A stretch of 64,000 bases of DNA from DATHTC01 sp963746805 (GTDB lineage: Bacteria > Actinomycetota > Thermoleophilia > Gaiellales > Gaiellaceae): positions 62,001-126,000 of the forward strand of contig CAVVCQ010000007.1 in the NCBI GenBank assembly GCA_963746805.1. The letters are read 5' to 3'. The notes under the pieces were generated by a model. That model had not been told where the DNA came from, searched no databases, and was given only the letters and a program-made list of their open reading frames with translations. Made by a program: the position numbers and the translations under genes. Below, piece after piece: positions 48,601 to 58,786 of this stretch. The stretch's first letter is position 1, and each line of letters opens with the position of its first letter.

Positions 48601-51600
48601 GTGGAATTCCGTCTGCTCGGACCGCTCGAGGTACGGGACGACCGCGGAGTGAAGTTGACCTTGCCGCACGGGCAGCAGCGCGCCCTGCTCGCGGCGCTGC
48701 TCGTCCATGCGGGCGAGGTGGTGGCGACGGACCGGCTCATCGACGAGCTGTGGGGGGAGCGGCCGCCGCCCACGGCCGTCGGCTCGCTCCAGAACGCCGT
48801 CTCGCAGCTTCGCCGGCTGATCGGCTCCGAGCTCCTGCAGACGCGGCCGCCCGGTTACATGCTCGACGTTTCGTCCTCCGCGCTGGACGTCCGTCGCTTC
48901 GAGCAGCTTCTCGGTGACGCTGCGTCGAAGGAGCCGTCGGTCCGTGCGGCCGCCCTGCGCGAGGCGCTGGCGTTGTGGCGTGGTCCGGCGCTCGCGGACT
49001 GCGACGAGCCGTTCGCACGAAGCGAGGCCGAGCGCCTCGACGCACTGCGCCTGACCGCGAACGAGGAGCGGATCGAGGCCGAGCTCGAGCTGGGGCGGCA
49101 CACGCTCTTCGTCGCCGAGCTGGAGGCCCTGTGCGCCGAGCACCCGCTGCACGAACGCTTGTGGCGTCAGCTCGCGCTCGCGCTGTACCGATCCGGGCGC
49201 CAGGCGGACGCGCTCGCGGCGTGCCGGGAAGCGCGGAGCGCACTCGACGAGCTGGGACTCGAGCCGTCACGGGAGCTCCGTGAGCTTGAGCGGGACATGC
49301 TCCGGCAGAGCCCGCGGCTCGCAGTACAGGCGGCCGCCGTCGAGGAGGAGCAGGAGCCGGACGTGGGCGAGCGCCGCGTCGTCTCGGTCCTTGCCGCCGA
49401 CCTCCCAGACGACGACGATCCTGAGGCGCTGCGGGCGACGGTGCAGCGGGTGTTCGACGCGGCGGCCGCCGTGGTCGGCCGCCATGGCGGCACGATCGAG
49501 CGTTTTGGCTCTGAAGGGCTGACCGCCGTGTTCGGCGCTGAGGAGAGCCACGAGGACGACGCGATGCGCGCCGTCCGCGCCGCAGTTGAGCTGCATACCC
49601 AGACCGCGGTCCCAGTCGGAGTCGCGACCGGCGAGGCCGTCGTCGCGGACGAGCCCCACGTCACCGGCGCGGCGTTCGCGCGCGCCGCCGCCCTCGCGCG
49701 TTCGAACACCGGCGTGGTCGTGGATCGACGCACGCACGATCTCGTCCGCGACGGGGTCACAGTCGACGGCGTCACCCCGGCGACCCGTGTCGTGGACGTA
49801 CGGCCGGGACGGCCCGACGCGCGCGCCGACGTCCCGCTTGTCGGCCGCGAATCCGAGCTCGCGCAGTTGCGCGCAGCCTTCGCCGCTGCGGCCTCCGAGC
49901 GTCGCTGCGTCTCGGTGGTCGTGGTTGGCGAGGCGGGGATCGGCAAGTCGCGCCTTGCCCGGGAGCTCGCGGGCTCTGTCGACGCGTCGGTACTCGTCGG
50001 ACGCTGCATCGCGTACGGCGAGGGGGCGACGTTCCTGCCGCTCGTCGAGGCGCTCGCAGGGGTGGATCCAGCGGCGTTGCTCGACGCGGACGAGAACGCG
50101 TCGCTGGTCGCGAAGCGCGTGGCCGAGCTCACCCGGGAAGGGCGAGGTCCGAGCTCGCTCGGGGAGTCCTACTGGGCGGTGCGCCGCGTCCTGGAGGCGC
50201 TCGCCGGCCGTGCTCCCGTCGTGTTGCTGCTCGACGACGTCCACTGGGCCGAGCCGGCGTTGCTCGATCTGGTCGAGTACCTGGACATGCGTGTGCGGGA
50301 GGCGCCGCTGCTCGTCCTGTGTCTTGCGCGGCCGGAGCTGCTGGAGCAGCGGCCGGGCTGGACGCGTCGCGCACTGCCGCTCGGGCCGCTTACCGACGAC
50401 GACTCGCGCGCCGTCGTCGCGGGCACCGCGGGCGGGCTGGGCGAGGAGGGGCGTGAGCGAATCGTCGCCGTCGCCGAGGGCAACCCGCTCTACGCGCAAC
50501 AGCTCGCGGCCTTCGCCGCGGAGTCGGGCAAGGCGCTCGAGCCCGGCGCCATGCCCGCGACTCTCGAGGCGGTGCTCGCGGGCCGCCTCGCCCGCCTCGA
50601 TCCTGGCGAGCGCTTCACCCTTCAGTGCGCCGCGGTCGTCGGACGCGAGTTCTCCCGTGGCGCCGTCGCGGCGCTCGTGCCGCCGGACCGTGCGGTCGAC
50701 GCGCATCTGCTCGCCCTTGCTCGGCGCGGCTTCATGCACCCCTCGGCCGAGCTGCTCTCGGGCGACGACGCGTATCGCTTCGACCACGTCCTCCTCCGAG
50801 ACGCGGCCTACGCGACGCTCACCAAGGCACACCGCGCCGACCTGCACGAACGTGTCGCGACGTGGCTCGACCGCGACGGCGCCGGCGACGACATCCTCGT
50901 CGGCTACCACCTCGAGCGTGCCGCGTTGCTCCACCGCGATCTCGGGAATCCCGCCGAGGCTCTCGCGGCCGCCGCCGGGGATCGTTTGGGATCCGCGGGC
51001 ACTTGGGCGTGGTTGGGCTCAGGCGACGGACCGGCCGCACTGAACCTTCTCGGACGTGCCGCAGGGGTCCTGCCGCCGGGCACGCGGCGAGCGGAGATCT
51101 ACTTTGAACGGGCGATCGTCCTGCACGCGGTGGGAGCTACGGGCGACGCGGGCAGAAAACACGAAGCGGCTGCACTCGACGATGCAGCCGCGGAAGCAGT
51201 GGCCTTCGGAGGCATTCGGATTGACGTACGAGTTCGTCTGGAGCAGGCGAACATGGCCATGGAGCAGGGACGCCTTTCCCCGGACGAGTTCCTTGGTTGG
51301 GCGCCCGTTGCAATCTCCGCGCTGGAGGCCGAAGGCGACCACCGTGGCCTTGGACGCGCCTGGACCACTGTCAGCTTTGCACACGGGCTCCGTGGCGAGA
51401 TGGAAGCTTTGGGTCGGGCTGCGGCGCGGGCCACGCATCACTACGGGCTCTGCGGCTACTCGACGCACGATGCGCTCGGATTCGAGGCTGAGGCGTTGTT
51501 CTACGGGTCGATTCCCGTCGATGAGGCGACACGTGAAGCGCACCGGCTTCTCGACGAGACAGTCGATCGGCGATCAGAGGCTCGCGTCGGCACGCGCCTG

Positions 51601-52221
51601 GGAGCACTCCACGCAATGGCCGGCCGGTTCGACGAGGCTCGGCGCCTCGCCGCATACGGGCAGACCGTGTACGAGGAACTCGGGCTTGCTCGTCCGTTCG
51701 CGGTCGCGCTCGCACCGTTCTGCATGGAGATCGAGCGTCTTGCCGGCGATCTCGACGCGGCGGCGTCAGTCGGCCGGAGAAGCGTCGATGTGCTCCTCGG
51801 GTTCGGTGCCGGGGGAAACGCGGCGACGCAGGCGGCCGCGCTCGCCGTGGTAGAGCTCGCACGCGGAAACGCCAGCGACGCTGGGCGTCTTCTGACCATC
51901 GTGAAAGCGAACGTCGCCGAGTACGACGTGCTGCCCAACGCCTGTCGCCTTGGCATCGAGGCGCGATTGCTGGCTCGCCGCGGACGTCGTGCGGCCGCCG
52001 AGTCGGACGCGCGTGAGGCCGTTCGGCTCTTGGCCGGAACGGACGCCGTATGCGAACGCGCTCAGGCCTCGCTCGCGCTCGCCGAGGTGCTCGCCCTCGG
52101 CGGCCGTCACGACGAGGCGCGTAAGGCCGCGGCCGAGGCCGAACGCCTTCTCGCGGCGAAAGGAAGCGTGGCCGGCATTGCTCGGCTTCGCGAGCAATTG
52201 GCCGCCGCCGTGCCCTCCTGA
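48601..52221 (+). CDS. AfsR/SARP-family regulator with cyclase-like, AAA ATPase and TPR domains
   Basis: A 1206-residue regulator. Residues 1-95: OmpR-type winged helix (FRLLGPLEVRDDRG, ATDRLIDELWGERPPPTAVGSLQNAVSQLRRL). 96-245: bacterial transcriptional activator domain (ALWRGPALADCDEPF, ALYRSGRQADALAACREAR). About 258-395: a degenerate class III nucleotide cyclase-like domain (RRVVSVLAADLPDDDD, GGTIERFGSEGLTAVFGA). About 415-640: AAA/NB-ARC-type ATPase, Walker A VVGEAGIGKSRLAREL, Walker B VVLLLDDVHWAEPAL. The rest is TPR-like repeats. It probably activates nearby or distant genes in response to a ligand bound by the TPR part. GTG 48601. Confidence 0.85.
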   Translation: MEFRLLGPLEVRDDRGVKLTLPHGQQRALLAALLVHAGEVVATDRLIDELWGERPPPTAVGSLQNAVSQLRRLIGSELLQTRPPGYMLDVSSSALDVRRFEQLLGDAASKEPSVRAAALREALALWRGPALADCDEPFARSEAERLDALRLTANEERIEAELELGRHTLFVAELEALCAEHPLHERLWRQLALALYRSGRQADALAACREARSALDELGLEPSRELRELERDMLRQSPRLAVQAAAVEEEQEPDVGERRVVSVLAADLPDDDDPEALRATVQRVFDAAAAVVGRHGGTIERFGSEGLTAVFGAEESHEDDAMRAVRAAVELHTQTAVPVGVATGEAVVADEPHVTGAAFARAAALARSNTGVVVDRRTHDLVRDGVTVDGVTPATRVVDVRPGRPDARADVPLVGRESELAQLRAAFAAAASERRCVSVVVVGEAGIGKSRLARELAGSVDASVLVGRCIAYGEGATFLPLVEALAGVDPAALLDADENASLVAKRVAELTREGRGPSSLGESYWAVRRVLEALAGRAPVVLLLDDVHWAEPALLDLVEYLDMRVREAPLLVLCLARPELLEQRPGWTRRALPLGPLTDDDSRAVVAGTAGGLGEEGRERIVAVAEGNPLYAQQLAAFAAESGKALEPGAMPATLEAVLAGRLARLDPGERFTLQCAAVVGREFSRGAVAALVPPDRAVDAHLLALARRGFMHPSAELLSGDDAYRFDHVLLRDAAYATLTKAHRADLHERVATWLDRDGAGDDILVGYHLERAALLHRDLGNPAEALAAAAGDRLGSAGTWAWLGSGDGPAALNLLGRAAGVLPPGTRRAEIYFERAIVLHAVGATGDAGRKHEAAALDDAAAEAVAFGGIRIDVRVRLEQANMAMEQGRLSPDEFLGWAPVAISALEAEGDHRGLGRAWTTVSFAHGLRGEMEALGRAAARATHHYGLCGYSTHDALGFEAEALFYGSIPVDEATREAHRLLDETVDRRSEARVGTRLGALHAMAGRFDEARRLAAYGQTVYEELGLARPFAVALAPFCMEIERLAGDLDAAASVGRRSVDVLLGFGAGGNAATQAAALAVVELARGNASDAGRLLTIVKANVAEYDVLPNACRLGIEARLLARRGRRAAAESDAREAVRLLAGTDAVCERAQASLALAEVLALGGRHDEARKAAAEAERLLAAKGSVAGIARLREQLAAAVPS

Positions 52222-52432
52222 CGATTCACTCGGCGATCACCGCCAGCTCATCAAGGCCGCGCGACCTCGACGGTCAGCGGTCCCGGCCGGCCGCGGCGCG
52301 TGACGCGCAGCACGAGCGCGCGTCGTCCGCAAATTGCTGGATCCTCCTTTGGTGCCGCCGACACGCGCGGACGGCGCTCACGCGCCGGTCATCCGGCGGT
52401 CACGAGGGCGAGGAAGATCCTTCGGGCGGGTC
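52222..52432. other. Intergenic stretch, nothing recognised
   Basis: About 210 bases between the convergent AfsR-like gene and the ArsR-type gene. No gene, no clear hairpin. Confidence 0.5.
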
Positions 52433-52750
52433 CTATTCGCCTCCGCCGAGGTGGCGGGCCAGTGCCGCCAGCCGGTCGTCCCAGGCGTCTCCGACGCGCT
52501 CGATCCAGGCCGTGGCCTCGTCGAGCGGCGCCGGCGTGAGCCGGTAGCGTGTCTCGCGGCCCGCGCGTGACGGCGCGACGAGGCCCGCGTCCGCGAGCGC
52601 GGCGAGGTGCTTCGAGACCGCCTGCCGCGTGACCGGGAGCTCCGAGGCGAGCTCGGTCGGGGTCGCGCTCTCGCGTGTCGCCAGCGCCTCCACCAGGAAG
52701 CGGCGGTGCGGGTCGGCGAGGGCGGCGAAGACGCGGCCCGGGTCGCTCAC
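52433..52750 (-). CDS. ArsR-type winged-helix repressor
   Basis: A 105-residue repressor: VFAALADPHRRFLVEALATRESATPTELASELPVTRQAVSKHLAALADAGLVAPSRAGRETRYRLT is a complete ArsR winged helix. No Cys for metal sensing is seen in the usual helix, so the trigger is probably not a metal. GTG 52750 overlaps the SRPBCC stop (GTGA). ArsR plus AHSA1-type SRPBCC gene is a common pair. It likely binds the palindromes upstream of the operon (inference). Confidence 0.85.
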   Translation of the reverse strand: MSDPGRVFAALADPHRRFLVEALATRESATPTELASELPVTRQAVSKHLAALADAGLVAPSRAGRETRYRLTPAPLDEATAWIERVGDAWDDRLAALARHLGGGE

Positions 52751-53115
52751 CACACGGCGACGGCCGCGAGCGCCTGCACCTCGAGCCCGACGGCCCACTC
52801 GCCCGCGAGCGCCGACGCCGTCTCGACCACGCGGAGGCGCGTGCCCTGCTCCGCCTCCTCGAGCGCGATCGTCACGTGCGACTCGGCGCCGTCCCCGTCC
52901 GTCCAGGCGAAGCCGAGGCGCTCGCCCGGGACGATCTCGTCGACCGTCGCGTGACGGGTCTCGCCGTCGTCCCAGCGGAAGACGCCCCGGCCGCCGGGTC
53001 GCGCGTCGAGCTCGACGTCGTTGGCAAACCACTCGGAGAGCCGCTCGGGATCGGTGAGCGCCTCCCACACCTCCGCCGGCGCGGCCGGCAGGACGATCTC
53101 GCGCCTGACCTCCAC
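52747..53115 (-). CDS. SRPBCC/AHSA1-type ligand-binding protein
   Basis: A 122-residue START-like fold protein: VRREIVLPAAPAEVWEALTDPERLSEWFANDVELDARPGGRGVFRWDDGE, then ERLGFAWTDGDGAESHVTIALEEAEQGTRLRVVET. Such proteins bind small hydrophobic ligands; ArsR-linked members probably carry the signal or act on it. GTG 53115 is preceded by AAAGGAGG. The operon is divergent from clpP with 73 bases between the start codons. Confidence 0.85.
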   Translation of the reverse strand: MEVRREIVLPAAPAEVWEALTDPERLSEWFANDVELDARPGGRGVFRWDDGETRHATVDEIVPGERLGFAWTDGDGAESHVTIALEEAEQGTRLRVVETASALAGEWAVGLEVQALAAVAVW

Positions 53116-53128
53116 GGCTCCTCCTTTC

Positions 53129-53169
53129 GCAACCGTTCGGTTGCGTATAATGCGCAACTGTCGAGTTGC
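53129..53169. promoter_or_regulatory. Divergent promoter with two palindromes around TATAAT
   Basis: GCAACCG-TT-CGGTTGC (53129-53144) and GCAACT-GTCG-AGTTGC (53154-53169) flank TATAAT at 53146-53151. The pair shares the half-site GCAAC. This is a plausible ArsR operator and -10 box, lying between the ArsR operon (minus) and clpP (plus). TATAAT is oriented for clpP; on the minus strand the same bases give a weaker box. Confidence 0.55.
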
Positions 53170-53188
53170 ACTCTACCGGGAGGCCCCG

Positions 53189-53818
53189 ATGCACGTCCTG
53201 CCGATGGTGATCGAGACGGACGGCCGCGTGGAGCGGTCGTTCGACATCTACTCGCGTCTGCTCCGCGAGCGGATCGTGTTCCTCGGGACGGAAGTCGAGG
53301 AGGGGATCGCGAACTCGATCTGCGCCCAGCTCCTGTTCCTCGAGGCCGAGGACCCGGACGCAGACATCTCGCTCTACGTCAACTCGCCCGGGGGCTCGGC
53401 GTACGCGGGCATGGCGATCTACGACACGATGCAGCACGTCCGGCCCGACGTCCGCACCGTCTGCGTCGGGATGGGCATGTCCGCGGGCGCGATGATCCTC
53501 GCGGGCGGCGCGCCGGGGAAGCGTTTCGCGCTCCCGAACGCGAAGGTGATGATCCACCAGGGCTCCGCCGGGTTCCGCGGCACGCCGGCGGACATCCAGA
53601 TCCAGGCCCGCGAGGTCCTCGACCTGACGCAGCGGATGGCGGAGATCATCGCCCTCCACAGTGGCCACTCCGTCGACGAGGTGATGCGCGACATCGACCG
53701 CGACCGGTTCATGAGCGCGGAAGAGGCCGTGGAGTACGGGCTCCTCGACGCGGTGCTGAACGGGGCGGGAGACCGGCTCGAGCCGGCCCCCCGTCCCGGG
53801 GAGAAGGTCGACCGCTAG
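53189..53818 (+). CDS. clpP: ATP-dependent Clp protease proteolytic subunit ClpP
   Basis: Serine peptidase that forms the ClpXP/ClpAP chamber. The 209-residue protein has VIETDGRVERSFDIYSRLLRERIVFLG, YVNSPGGSAYAGMAIYDTM, the Ser in GMGMSAGAMIL, His in KVMIHQGSAG and Asp in DIDRDRFMSAEEAVEYGL. Full length and intact. It stands alone, without clpX beside it. ATG 53189 has GGGAGG upstream. Expression may be tied to the ArsR operator because the TATAAT lies in it. Confidence 0.92.
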   Translation: MHVLPMVIETDGRVERSFDIYSRLLRERIVFLGTEVEEGIANSICAQLLFLEAEDPDADISLYVNSPGGSAYAGMAIYDTMQHVRPDVRTVCVGMGMSAGAMILAGGAPGKRFALPNAKVMIHQGSAGFRGTPADIQIQAREVLDLTQRMAEIIALHSGHSVDEVMRDIDRDRFMSAEEAVEYGLLDAVLNGAGDRLEPAPRPGEKVDR

Positions 53819-53839
53819 GGGAAGCGGAAGACCCGCGGT

Positions 53840-54373
53840 GCCGTCGCTCGCTCCCGCGAATCGACCTTCCACCGCCTCGAGGCCCTGGCCACGGCCAACT
53901 ACACCGTGACCGAGCAATGCGCCGACGGGTCGTCCGCGACCACGCTCGTGACCGTGATCAGCGGGCACGAGGAGGAGTCCCAGGGACGGCGAGGCGACGC
54001 TCGACTCCGACTTCCTGACGGTGCTCCTGCGCGGGTTCGACTGCGCCGGCACGTTCCTCAGCGACCGCGGCAGCGGGACCGGCGAGTTCGCCTTCTCGCC
54101 GTCGCTCCAGCAGGCGAGCGTGCAAGGCACGGTCACGACCCGCGACGGCCGCGACGTCGCCGTCCACGTCGCCTGAACCGGAACCGGCCCGCTGGAGTCG
54201 ACGAGCAACACGACGACGTTCCCCGGCTTCACCGGCCACTTCAAGGGCAAGGTCCGCGACGCGGTCGCGACCGGCACGGTTGTCGTGGACGGCGAGACGC
54301 TGTCGACGGCACCACCACGAACGCCGAGATCGAGACGCTCGAGGACACGAACGTCACGACCGGGTCCGGGTGA
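53840..54373 (+). pseudogene. Decayed gene of a secreted beta-rich protein
   Basis: Fragments in changing frames: ESTFHRLEALATANYTVTEQCADGSSATTLVTVISG, then after a shift near 53985 ATLDSDFLTVLLRGFDCAGTFLSDRG and GEFAFSPSLQQASVQGTVTTRDGRDVAVHVA, then a TGA at 54174-54176 followed by TGTGPLESTSNTTTFPGFTGHFKGKVRDAVATGTVVVDGE, another shift near 54305 and NAEIETLEDTNVTTGSG. The pieces read as one beta-rich secreted protein (TVTEQC-type domains). Several breaks make a functional product unlikely. Confidence 0.6.
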
Positions 54374-54407
54374 GGCGGCGCGGCTGGCGCTACACTCGAC
54401 GCGGTCG

Positions 54408-54480
54408 GCCGACGTAGCTCAGTTGGTAGAGCACTTCACTCGTAATGAAGGGGTCCGCGGTTCGAGTCCGCGCGTCGGCT
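54408..54480 (+). tRNA. tRNA-Thr(CGT)
   Basis: A complete 73-base cloverleaf: acceptor GCCGACG/CGTCGGC with discriminator T, D-arm GCTC...GAGC, anticodon stem CTTCA/TGAAG with loop CTCGTAA (anticodon CGT), T-arm CGCGG-TTCGAGT-CCGCG. CCA is not encoded. A terminator hairpin follows after 6 bases. Confidence 0.95.
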
Positions 54481-54486
54481 CAGAAG

Positions 54487-54510
54487 AAAGCCCCGCTCAC
54501 GCGGGGCTTT
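54487..54510 (+). terminator. Terminator of tRNA-Thr
   Basis: AAAGCCCCGC-TCAC-GCGGGGCTTT, 10 bp perfect stem, followed by a T-containing run. It lies directly after the tRNA. Confidence 0.85.
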
Positions 54511-54537
54511 CGCTTTCTCCGATGGCAACGCGCAAGG
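54493..54537 (+). repeat. Imperfect direct repeat, left copy
   Basis: CCGCTCACGCGGGGCTTTCGCTTTCTC then TGGCAACGC and CAAGG. About 45 bases, mostly identical to 55835-55876; it includes the 3' half of the tRNA terminator. With the right copy it bounds a segment of about 1.3 kb next to a tRNA, as an integration footprint would. Confidence 0.6.
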
Positions 54538-54806
54538 TGAGTGGGCAACGCACAGGGCAACGCAGGCGCCCGAGCCGCCTGACACCGCTGAAAGAGACCA
54601 GGTGCGATCCGCTTCCGCTTTCTGAACCCGAAGCCCATCGGCGTCGGTTGTAACAGCGCGAGCGCCTGCTGGAAAGGCCGACCTCACGCATCCGTATGGA
54701 GGGCTGGCAACGACCCCGCTCGCGCCCGCCGCTGGGTCGTCGCCTCACAGGATTCGCAGGGGCGGCGCGGCCGCACGCCGCCCCCGCGAATCGCCGCGAT
54801 CTGGTC

Positions 54807-55409
54807 CTACGCTGGTGTGGCCGCCGCCGTGGCCACTCCCGGCCGCGGCAACGCCGGCGCCGGTTGGCGGCGGCGGAGTGCGCCGCCGGAGGCGAGGACG
54901 ATGAAGCCGATGCCGCTGAGCAAGAGGGCGATGCCGACGACGATGCCGAACAGCGCCATCTGCTCGGCCATATAGCTGACATTGAGCGCGGTCGAAAGCG
55001 CGGTCGCGGTCACCCATGTTTCGCGGGCACCGTTGGAGACCGGGTTCCCGCTAGCGTCCTTCAGGGCGGCCGCCTCGTCACTCGTGCCGGCCGGGTTCTC
55101 CGGATCATCGGCGGAGACGAAGCGCCCCATCTGCGCATACGTCAGCCCGCCCGCGCCCTCGAGCGCGTGCTCACGCATCACCTGCGCGAATGCCCGCGCC
55201 TGCTCGCCGGTCTTCACCGGCTGCTCGGCCCACTCGGCGGCGTACTTCGCGACCGCCGGATCGTCGGCGGCGCCAAAGCTGATCTGCTCCTGGCTGAGGC
55301 TGTTTCGCACAGTGGTGCGGCCGTCAACGCCCATGTAGATCGCCGCAGCACCGAACATCACGAGCGCCACCCCGGCGATGATGCCGCCCAGGTTGAATAG
55401 TTTCCTCAT
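54807..55409 (-). CDS. Membrane protein of unknown function with external domain
   Basis: A 200-residue protein: helix 1 (GGIIAGVALVMFGAAAIYMGV), an extracellular part of about 110 residues (SQEQISFGAADDPAVAKYAAEWAEQPVKTGEQARAFAQVMREHALEG, then YAQMGRFVSADDPENPAG), helix 2 (MALFGIVVGIALLLSGIGFIVLAS), and a Pro/Ala tail. The sequence ISFG..DDP...KYA is repeated in related actinobacterial membrane proteins I have seen but cannot name. Start ATG 55409 has GGGAGTGAC. It lies in the segment between the direct repeats. Confidence 0.6.
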   Translation of the reverse strand: MRKLFNLGGIIAGVALVMFGAAAIYMGVDGRTTVRNSLSQEQISFGAADDPAVAKYAAEWAEQPVKTGEQARAFAQVMREHALEGAGGLTYAQMGRFVSADDPENPAGTSDEAAALKDASGNPVSNGARETWVTATALSTALNVSYMAEQMALFGIVVGIALLLSGIGFIVLASGGALRRRQPAPALPRPGVATAAATPA

Positions 55410-55577
55410 GTCACTCCCTGTCTCGAACGGTCGGGAGAGGAGGAAAGCTCCCCCTCTACACCAGAGCCCGTTTGGGAGTCGGCAAACCCTGTCCGACGGC
55501 TACCGCGCGAGGTCTAACGCACTCCCACTATCGCACAGATTGTGACAACCTGCACAAAACGTGTGTTACCGCTGGGA

Positions 55578-55834
55578 CTAGAAGCCGAGGCTGCCGCCCT
55601 GCAGCAAGGCGATCAGCTCGTTCCGTGACGGGAGGAATGCACCGCCCGCCAGCCGCTTTCCCTGCACGTCGGTGTATGTGCGCTCGTCCGCCGAAAGGTC
55701 GACCGGCAGCATCTGCTCCCTGCCGACCGCACCGTACGGCGCGTAAGCGGCGACGTGATCGTCGGGCCGGCCGCGCCCGGCTTCTCGGCGTCCGTTGCAC
55801 TGAGCAGGTCGCCCCCGATGCCGGACGGGCGACT
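55578..55834 (-). pseudogene. C-terminal fragment of an unknown gene
   Basis: In the minus frame ending at TAG 55578 the peptide reads GAVGREQMLPVDLSADERTYTDVQGKRLAGGAFLPSRNELIALL. Another frame upstream reads GGDLLSATDAEKPGAAG. Together they look like the end of one protein with a one-base break near 55765, cut at the right repeat. No start is available, so it is a remnant left by recombination. Confidence 0.5.
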
Positions 55835-55876
55835 CCGCTCACACGGGCTTTCGCTTTCTCGCGTGGCAACGCAAGG
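55835..55876 (+). repeat. Imperfect direct repeat, right copy
   Basis: CCGCTCACACGGGCTTTCGCTTTCTC then GTGGCAACGC and AAGG, matching 54493-54537 with a few changes and a 3-base gap. It abuts the decayed gene fragment. Confidence 0.6.
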
Positions 55877-56017
55877 CGCGTGCTCCGCGTCGAGTTCGTG
55901 CAATCGAATCTCGCCGGCGACGCCTGAGGTTCCTGGGCTAGAGTGGTAGGAACGAAAGGCGAGTACCGGTTGGCGCTCCGCGCCCTCCTGACCCGTCGGG
56001 TGGGGGTGCTCGTTTCG

Positions 56018-56887
56018 ATGACATCTGGTGTTCACACGAACCGCGGCAGCGCCGTGAAAGACGACGACACCTCGACCGGCCTGAACCTGTTCCTGAAAGA
56101 GATCGGCAGGATCGACCTCTTGACCGCCGCCCAGGAGGTCGAGCTGTCGAAGCGGATCGAGCGGGGCGACATGGGCGCGAAGCGCCAGATGGTGGAGGCG
56201 AACCTGCGCCTGGTCGTTTCGATCGCAAAGCGGTACCGCAACCAGGGGCTGCCGTTCGTCGACCTGATCCAGGAGGGGTCGATCGGCCTCGCCCGCGCGG
56301 CCGAGAAGTTCGACCACCGCAAGGGCTTCAAGTTCTCGACGTACGCGACGTGGTGGATCCGGCAGGCGGTTGCGCGCTCGCTCGCGGACAAGGCGCGCAC
56401 CATCCGCATGCCGGTCCACGTGGTCGAGAAGCTCAACAGCATCGTGCGTGTCGAGCGCGACCTGCGCGTCCGGCTCGGGCGCGAGCCGCATTCGGCCGAG
56501 ATCGCCGGCGCCCTCGACTTCACCGTCGCCGAGGTCGATGTGATCCGCGGCTATGACGTGGCGCCGCTTTCACTCGCGTCACCGGTCGGGGAGGGCGACG
56601 CGGAGTTCGGCGACTTCCTCCCGGACGATTCGACACCCCTGCCGGACGAGGAGGCCGAGACGGCCCTCCGGAAGGAGGCGCTGCTGAAGATCCTCGGCTC
56701 GCTGTCGCCGCGCGCGCGTCACATCCTCGAGCTCCGGTACGGCTTGCTGGGGCAAACCCCGATGACGTTGGACGAGATCGGCCGCATGTACGACGTCACA
56801 CGCGAACGGATCCGCCAGATCGAGAGCCGCAGCTTGAAGGCACTCAGCCGGCTTGCCGACGCGGAGGCCCTGCGCCAAGCGACGTGA
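56018..56887 (+). CDS. RpoD-like sigma factor, second copy
   Basis: A 289-residue group 1/2 sigma-70: FLKEIGRIDLLTAAQEVELSKRIERGD (region 1.2), NLRLVVSIAKRYRNQGLPFVDLIQEG (region 2), VARSLADKARTIRMPVHVVEKLN (region 3) and MTLDEIGRMYDVTRERIRQIESRSLKAL (region 4). It lacks a long region 1.1. Compared with the factor at 10.3 kb it is more divergent in the -35 recognition helix. ATG 56018 is chosen; GTG 55943 is also open. It could be an alternative housekeeping or stress-type factor. Confidence 0.85.
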   Translation: MTSGVHTNRGSAVKDDDTSTGLNLFLKEIGRIDLLTAAQEVELSKRIERGDMGAKRQMVEANLRLVVSIAKRYRNQGLPFVDLIQEGSIGLARAAEKFDHRKGFKFSTYATWWIRQAVARSLADKARTIRMPVHVVEKLNSIVRVERDLRVRLGREPHSAEIAGALDFTVAEVDVIRGYDVAPLSLASPVGEGDAEFGDFLPDDSTPLPDEEAETALRKEALLKILGSLSPRARHILELRYGLLGQTPMTLDEIGRMYDVTRERIRQIESRSLKALSRLADAEALRQAT

Positions 56888-57072
56888 TGCCGGCCGAAAA
56901 CCCTCGACTGTAGGTGGGGTAGTGAGCGTGGAGGCGTACCTCATCGACCGCCTCCGGTGCCGACTCACACACGTCGAGTGCCTCCAAGTCACGCCCGCGT
57001 CAGCCTGTCCCATGACCGTCGCCGTTCTCGGCTCAGCCAGCACAATGTCGGCGGAGAGTCGCACTGGCCGGA
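56888..57072. other. Intergenic stretch, nothing recognised
   Basis: Short stretch between the sigma factor and the convergent groEL terminator. No gene or RNA is evident. Confidence 0.4.
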
Positions 57073-57076
57073 GAAG

Positions 57077-57100
57077 AAGGCCGGCCCTCTGGCCGGCCTT
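57077..57100. terminator. Hairpin terminator between sigma factor and groEL
   Basis: AAGGCCGGCC-CTCT-GGCCGGCCTT, 10 bp perfect stem, lying 19 bases after the groEL stop. Suitable for both strands. Confidence 0.8.
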
Positions 57101-57118
57101 CTCTCGTCGAGTGCTGCC

Positions 57119-58759
<1,641 letters not shown>

Positions 58760-58786
58760 GACTCTCTCCTAACTCGGTTGGTCTCT

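Noticed and set aside
54174..54176. UGA in the secreted protein remnant as selenocysteine
   Set aside because: No Cys-like active site around it and the gene has other frame breaks, so decay is more likely.
54436..54687. Minus-strand open frame ending in ADSNRGPLHYE
   Set aside because: It is antisense to the tRNA and its terminator, a well-known annotation artefact.
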